Below are positions 5,802 to 8,640 of a stretch of 8,640 nucleotides of DNA, piece by piece. The stretch covers positions 1-8,640 of the forward strand of contig CAZFWV010000296.1 of the NCBI GenBank assembly GCA_964522605.1. The letters run 5' to 3'. Source of the stretch: CAVZLD01 sp964522605 (lineage in GTDB: Bacteria; Planctomycetota; Planctomycetia; Pirellulales; Pirellulaceae). The notes beneath the pieces are model-generated. The model was not told the origin of the DNA. It saw only the letters and a list, made by a program, of their open reading frames with translations, and did no database searches. Numbering within the stretch: position 1 is the stretch's first letter; each line of letters opens with the position of its first letter. The translations under genes were made by a program, and so were the position numbers.

Positions 5802-6983
5802 ATGGACAAAATCAATGTGGCGATGATCGGACAGGGTTTCATGGGGCGTTCGCATTCGAACGCATGGGGACAGGTGGCCAAGTTCTTCTCGCCGCCAATC
5901 AAGCCGGTCATGCATACCGTGTTCGGACAGCCGGAGGAGAATCCTCAGCAGTTCGCGGAGAACTGGGGTTGGCAGAATGCTTCAACGAACTGGGAAGAGC
6001 TCGTGCGGTCTCCCGAGATCGGCCTGGTCGACATCGTGACGCCCAATTTCATGCACGCTCCGCCCGCGAAGGCGGCACTGGAAGCCGGTAAGGCAGTTTC
6101 GTGCGAGAAGCCGATCGCCGGCACGCTGGATGAAGCACGGGAGATGGCGCAGACCGCAGCCAAGCTGAAAGCGAAAACGGCGGTCTGGTTCGTGTACCGT
6201 CGATGTCCGGCGGTGGCACTGGCGTACGAGTTGGTCAAGGACGGAGTGATTGGCGACATTCGTCACGTCCGCGCTCATTATCTGCAGGATTGGGCCGACG
6301 AGTCCGTGCCACTGGCTTGGCGTTTTCAGAAAGAATTGTCGGGGTCCGGTGCTCACGGTGATCTGAATGCGCACATCATCGATATGACACGGTTCGTTAC
6401 CGGTCAAGAAATCACCGAAATCTGCGGTGCGATCTCCGAGACGTTCATCAAACAGCGCAAGTTGATGACGGGCGTTGCCGCCGGCGGAATCGCTGCTGGT
6501 CTGGAAGGCTCCAGTCAGATGGGCGAAGTTACCGTCGACGACACCGTCCTGTTCCTCGCCCGATTCTCCGGCGGCGCGGTGGCCAGCTTTGAGGCGTGCC
6601 GTCAGGCGACGGGCAACCAGAACCGGAATGGGTTCGAGATCAATGGCACAAAAGGTTCGATCAAGTTTGACTTTGAGCGAATGAATGAGCTGGAATACTA
6701 CAACGCAACCGCGCCGCGCCGCGTCCAGGGTTGGACCACGATCATGTGTACGCACGGCGGCGACCATGCGTATGTCGCCAACTGGTGGCCGGACGCGCAT
6801 CTGATCGGATATGAACACACGTTCGTCAACGAGGCGTATGATTTCCTCTGCGAAATCGCCGGTAAGCCTCCCACGGTTCCCGTACCAACCTTCGATGATG
6901 CGTATCAGACGCAGCGAGTGCTGGAAGCCGCGATGCTCTCCGCGTCGCAGCAGCGCTGGGTCCAGCTGGACGACGTCCGCTAA
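5802..6983 (+). CDS. Gfo/Idh/MocA family oxidoreductase
   Basis: A 393-residue cytoplasmic NAD(P)-dependent oxidoreductase, probably acting on a sugar, inositol or related compound. The Rossmann domain shows GQGFMG (residues 10-15), TPNFMHAP (80-87) and EKP (102-104). The C-terminal domain has YLQDW (160-164), a WRF strand (173-175) and GDLNAHIID (186-194), in which Asp187 and His191 take the positions of the usual catalytic pair. The start at 5802 is set by a good ribosome site. Transcription appears monocistronic: a strong terminator lies 41 nt after the stop, and the upstream gene is divergent. The YLQDW...GDLNAH arrangement is related to but distinct from that in the oxidoreductase at 1712 (DIGSH), so the two probably use different substrates. 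No lactonase, isomerase or kinase gene lies nearby to narrow the pathway. Confidence 0.93.
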   Translation: MDKINVAMIGQGFMGRSHSNAWGQVAKFFSPPIKPVMHTVFGQPEENPQQFAENWGWQNASTNWEELVRSPEIGLVDIVTPNFMHAPPAKAALEAGKAVSCEKPIAGTLDEAREMAQTAAKLKAKTAVWFVYRRCPAVALAYELVKDGVIGDIRHVRAHYLQDWADESVPLAWRFQKELSGSGAHGDLNAHIIDMTRFVTGQEITEICGAISETFIKQRKLMTGVAAGGIAAGLEGSSQMGEVTVDDTVLFLARFSGGAVASFEACRQATGNQNRNGFEINGTKGSIKFDFERMNELEYYNATAPRRVQGWTTIMCTHGGDHAYVANWWPDAHLIGYEHTFVNEAYDFLCEIAGKPPTVPVPTFDDAYQTQRVLEAAMLSASQQRWVQLDDVR

Positions 6984-7024
6984 TCCCATCGCGGCCTAGG
7001 TCGAAAAGAAAACGAAACGCAGCA

Positions 7025-7070
7025 AAAAACCCCTGACCGTGTTGCATACGTTACACTGTCAGGGGTTTTT
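7025..7070 (+). terminator. Strong intrinsic terminator after the oxidoreductase
   Basis: AAAAACCCCTGAC (7025-7037) pairs perfectly with GTCAGGGGTTTTT (7058-7070). Inside, GTGT (7039-7042) can pair with ACAC (7053-7056) to extend the stem past a mismatch. The T-tract directly follows the GC-rich stem, 41 nt past the stop at 6983. The A-tract on the other side would also allow termination from the minus strand. Confidence 0.92.
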
Positions 7071-7153
7071 GCATTTACATGCTCAAATAACGTCGGACAA
7101 ATCTCCCATGCTGCTACCAATCGCCCCCTTTCTTCCACATCTCCCCCTCCTCT

Positions 7154-7271
7154 CTCTGCGGGCCTCTGCGCCTCTGCGCAATTGGTGTGCCACTGGCTTT
7201 GCTAGTGTCCTCTTAAGTCGAGGAATAGCACTGGCAAAGCCAGTGGCACCCAGGCGCAGAGGCCCGCAGAG
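7154..7271. repeat. Composite inverted repeat with 20-nt arms and an inner 24-nt repeat pair
   Basis: The outer arms at 7154-7173 and 7252-7271 are perfect 20-nt inverted repeats (CTCTGCGGGCCTCTGCGCCT and complement). Inside, a degenerate copy of the 24-nt repeat (7187-7208) faces an exact inverted copy (7228-7251), again complementary. The left side has an extra CTGCGCAATTGG, where the 8-mer CCTCTGCG is doubled (7163-7178). The transcript could fold into a long interrupted hairpin about 40 nt before the cytochrome start at 7309. Confidence 0.85.
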
Positions 7272-7308
7272 GAAGTGGTGGACAAAGGTTGAGGTTGTTG
7301 TTTGCCGC

Positions 7309-8640
7309 GTGCGTGAAGTTGCGTGGTTGGTCCTGTGTCTCGGTGTTCTCGCAGGAGCCTCGAAGGCGGTTGCGCAAGGGGGCGATCTGGAACAGAGGTT
7401 AATCGCGGAAGGTGCAGAGTCGCTGGCGAAGGCGGCAGCCAATGCGGGCGATGCGGTCCGCGGTGCTATCGTTTTTCACCGTTTCGAGATGACGTGCAGT
7501 CGATGCCACGTCGTCGACGCATCAAAGTCTGGTCTCGGCCCAGATTTGACCAAGCTGGAACCGCCACCGGAAGACACCGCACTGGTTGAATCTGTGCTCG
7601 AGCCTTCGCGTGTTGTGCGCAAAGGATACGAGACGGTCACGGTCATTACGGTCAACGGACTCCAAACCAGTGGACTACTTGCCCGTGAGTCCGACGAAGA
7701 AGTCGTGCTGTACGACTTGACCCAGATCGGAAATGAGACCGCGTTCGCGGCGGATGAGATCGACGAAGTCGTGACCAGCAGCGTCTCGCCCATGCCCACG
7801 GGATTGACCAACCAATTGGGCAGCCGCCAGGAGTTTCTCGATCTGGTGCGATACTTGATGGAAATCCGTGATGGCGGCGCACCGCGGGCTCGAGAACTCC
7901 AGCCTCCTCCATCACTCACCGCTCTGCGCTTGCCCGACTATGAACAGCGCGTAGATCATGCCGGATTCTTGCGCGACTTGGATGACGAGGCGTTTCAACG
8001 CGGTCAGAAGATCTATCAGCGGGTTTGCCAGAACTGTCATGGCACGCCCGAACAACCGGGTTCGCTGCCCACCTCGTTGCGATTCGCCACGGACCGCTTC
8101 AAACACGGTAGCGATCCCTACACGATGTACCAGACGCTGACGCGTGGCTTCGGACTGATGGCACCACAGACCTGGATGGTGCCGCAGCAAAAATATGATG
8201 TGATTCATTTCATCCGCCAGGCCTACTTGAAGCCTCTCAATCCATCGCAATACGCAAATCTTAATGACTCCTATCTGGCAAGCCTGCCCGCGGGCGACAC
8301 GCGCGGTCCGGAACCGCGCATCGTGGAGCCGTGGGTGACCATGGACTACGGTCCGTATTTGATGAATACGTACGAGGTTGGCTCGGACGGTTCGAATTTC
8401 GCGCAGAAAGGGATCGCCGTTCGTCTGGATCCGGGACCGGGTGGAGTGTCTCGCGGAAAGGCCTGGATGGTTTTCGACCACGATACGTTGCGTTGGGCCG
8501 CCGCCTGGACCGGTTCGGGATTCATCAATTGGAATGGGATTCACTTCAACGGTCAGCATCAGGTTCATCCCCGAGTTGTCGGCGAAGTTCACGTCAACAA
8601 TCCGACAGGTCCCGGTTGGGCCGATCCGGAAACAGGAACC
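7309..8640 (+). CDS. Exported diheme cytochrome c-like protein, 3' end cut by window
   Basis: The frame stays open from upstream to the last base, giving 444 residues without a stop. The likely start is GTG at 7309: residues 4-22 form a hydrophobic signal peptide ending AVA before Gln23. No ATG is suitably placed and no strong ribosome site is seen, so the start is uncertain. Domain 1 has heme motif CSRCH (63-67), GPDLT (77-81), LEPSR (97-101) and SPMPTGL (160-166). This is the pattern of the Pirellula/Verrucomicrobium-type heme-binding domain (TIGR02603-like). A second cytochrome c domain has CQNCH (240-244) and possible axial methionines Met284 and Met290. From about 325 a Gly- and Trp-rich region begins (WVTMDYGPYL, NWNGIHFNGQHQ), resembling the DUF6797 segment of large planctomycete cytochromes; that name is from memory. 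The protein is probably periplasmic and electron-transferring; its substrate is unknown. Confidence 0.85.
   Translation, partial: MREVAWLVLCLGVLAGASKAVAQGGDLEQRLIAEGAESLAKAAANAGDAVRGAIVFHRFEMTCSRCHVVDASKSGLGPDLTKLEPPPEDTALVESVLEPSRVVRKGYETVTVITVNGLQTSGLLARESDEEVVLYDLTQIGNETAFAADEIDEVVTSSVSPMPTGLTNQLGSRQEFLDLVRYLMEIRDGGAPRARELQPPPSLTALRLPDYEQRVDHAGFLRDLDDEAFQRGQKIYQRVCQNCHGTPEQPGSLPTSLRFATDRFKHGSDPYTMYQTLTRGFGLMAPQTWMVPQQKYDVIHFIRQAYLKPLNPSQYANLNDSYLASLPAGDTRGPEPRIVEPWVTMDYGPYLMNTYEVGSDGSNFAQKGIAVRLDPGPGGVSRGKAWMVFDHDTLRWAAAWTGSGFINWNGIHFNGQHQVHPRVVGEVHVNNPTGPGWADPETGT

Noticed and set aside
6306..6318. 13-nt match to the 24-nt repeat inside the second oxidoreductase
   Set aside because: It encodes part of the domain in frame (VPLAW) and lacks the second half of the hairpin, so it looks like chance.
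5982..6989. 335-codon open frame on the minus strand
   Set aside because: It is antisense to the clear Gfo/Idh/MocA gene at 5802-6983, shows no family motifs, and arises from codon bias in GC-rich DNA.
7912..8592. 226-codon open frame on the minus strand
   Set aside because: It lies opposite the cytochrome gene, which has two heme motifs and a signal peptide; the minus-strand product has no recognisable feature.

Overview
The window looks like chromosomal DNA of a planctomycete, probably Pirellulales-like. This is inferred from gene families: a Pirellula/Verrucomicrobium-type heme-binding domain, two PEP-CTERM surface proteins, two Gfo/Idh/MocA oxidoreductases, and gaps rich in short stem-loop repeats. 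No rRNA, tRNA, CRISPR array or phage gene was seen.

Layout. A 12-TM APC-type amino acid permease (19-1323, minus) is divergent from a Gfo/Idh/MocA oxidoreductase (1712-2872, plus), with a 388-bp gap between them. The convergent gap 2873-3315 holds a 29-nt perfect hairpin, two exact copies of a 24-nt stem-loop repeat, and a 169-bp MITE-like element with 14-bp inverted ends and an 11-bp target duplication. Two minus-strand PEP-CTERM paralogs follow (3316-4083 and 4371-5156). Each has its own promoter candidate and Shine-Dalgarno site, and an intrinsic terminator separates them. A 645-bp gap with a large nested hairpin leads to a second Gfo/Idh/MocA oxidoreductase (5802-6983, plus), which ends at a strong terminator. 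A composite inverted repeat (7154-7271) precedes the last gene, an exported diheme cytochrome c-like protein (7309 to beyond 8640, plus) that is cut by the window edge.

How the genes relate. Apart from the PEP-CTERM pair there is no obvious operon; the genes look like separately transcribed units. The oxidoreductases probably act on sugars or polyols in the cytoplasm. The PEP-CTERM pair should be exported and processed by an exosortase encoded elsewhere. The cytochrome belongs to the periplasmic multi-domain proteins common in this phylum. I see no clear new multi-gene system. The most notable items are the MITE-like insertion with its intact footprint, the duplicated PEP-CTERM pair with matching promoter architecture, and the 24-nt repeat family.
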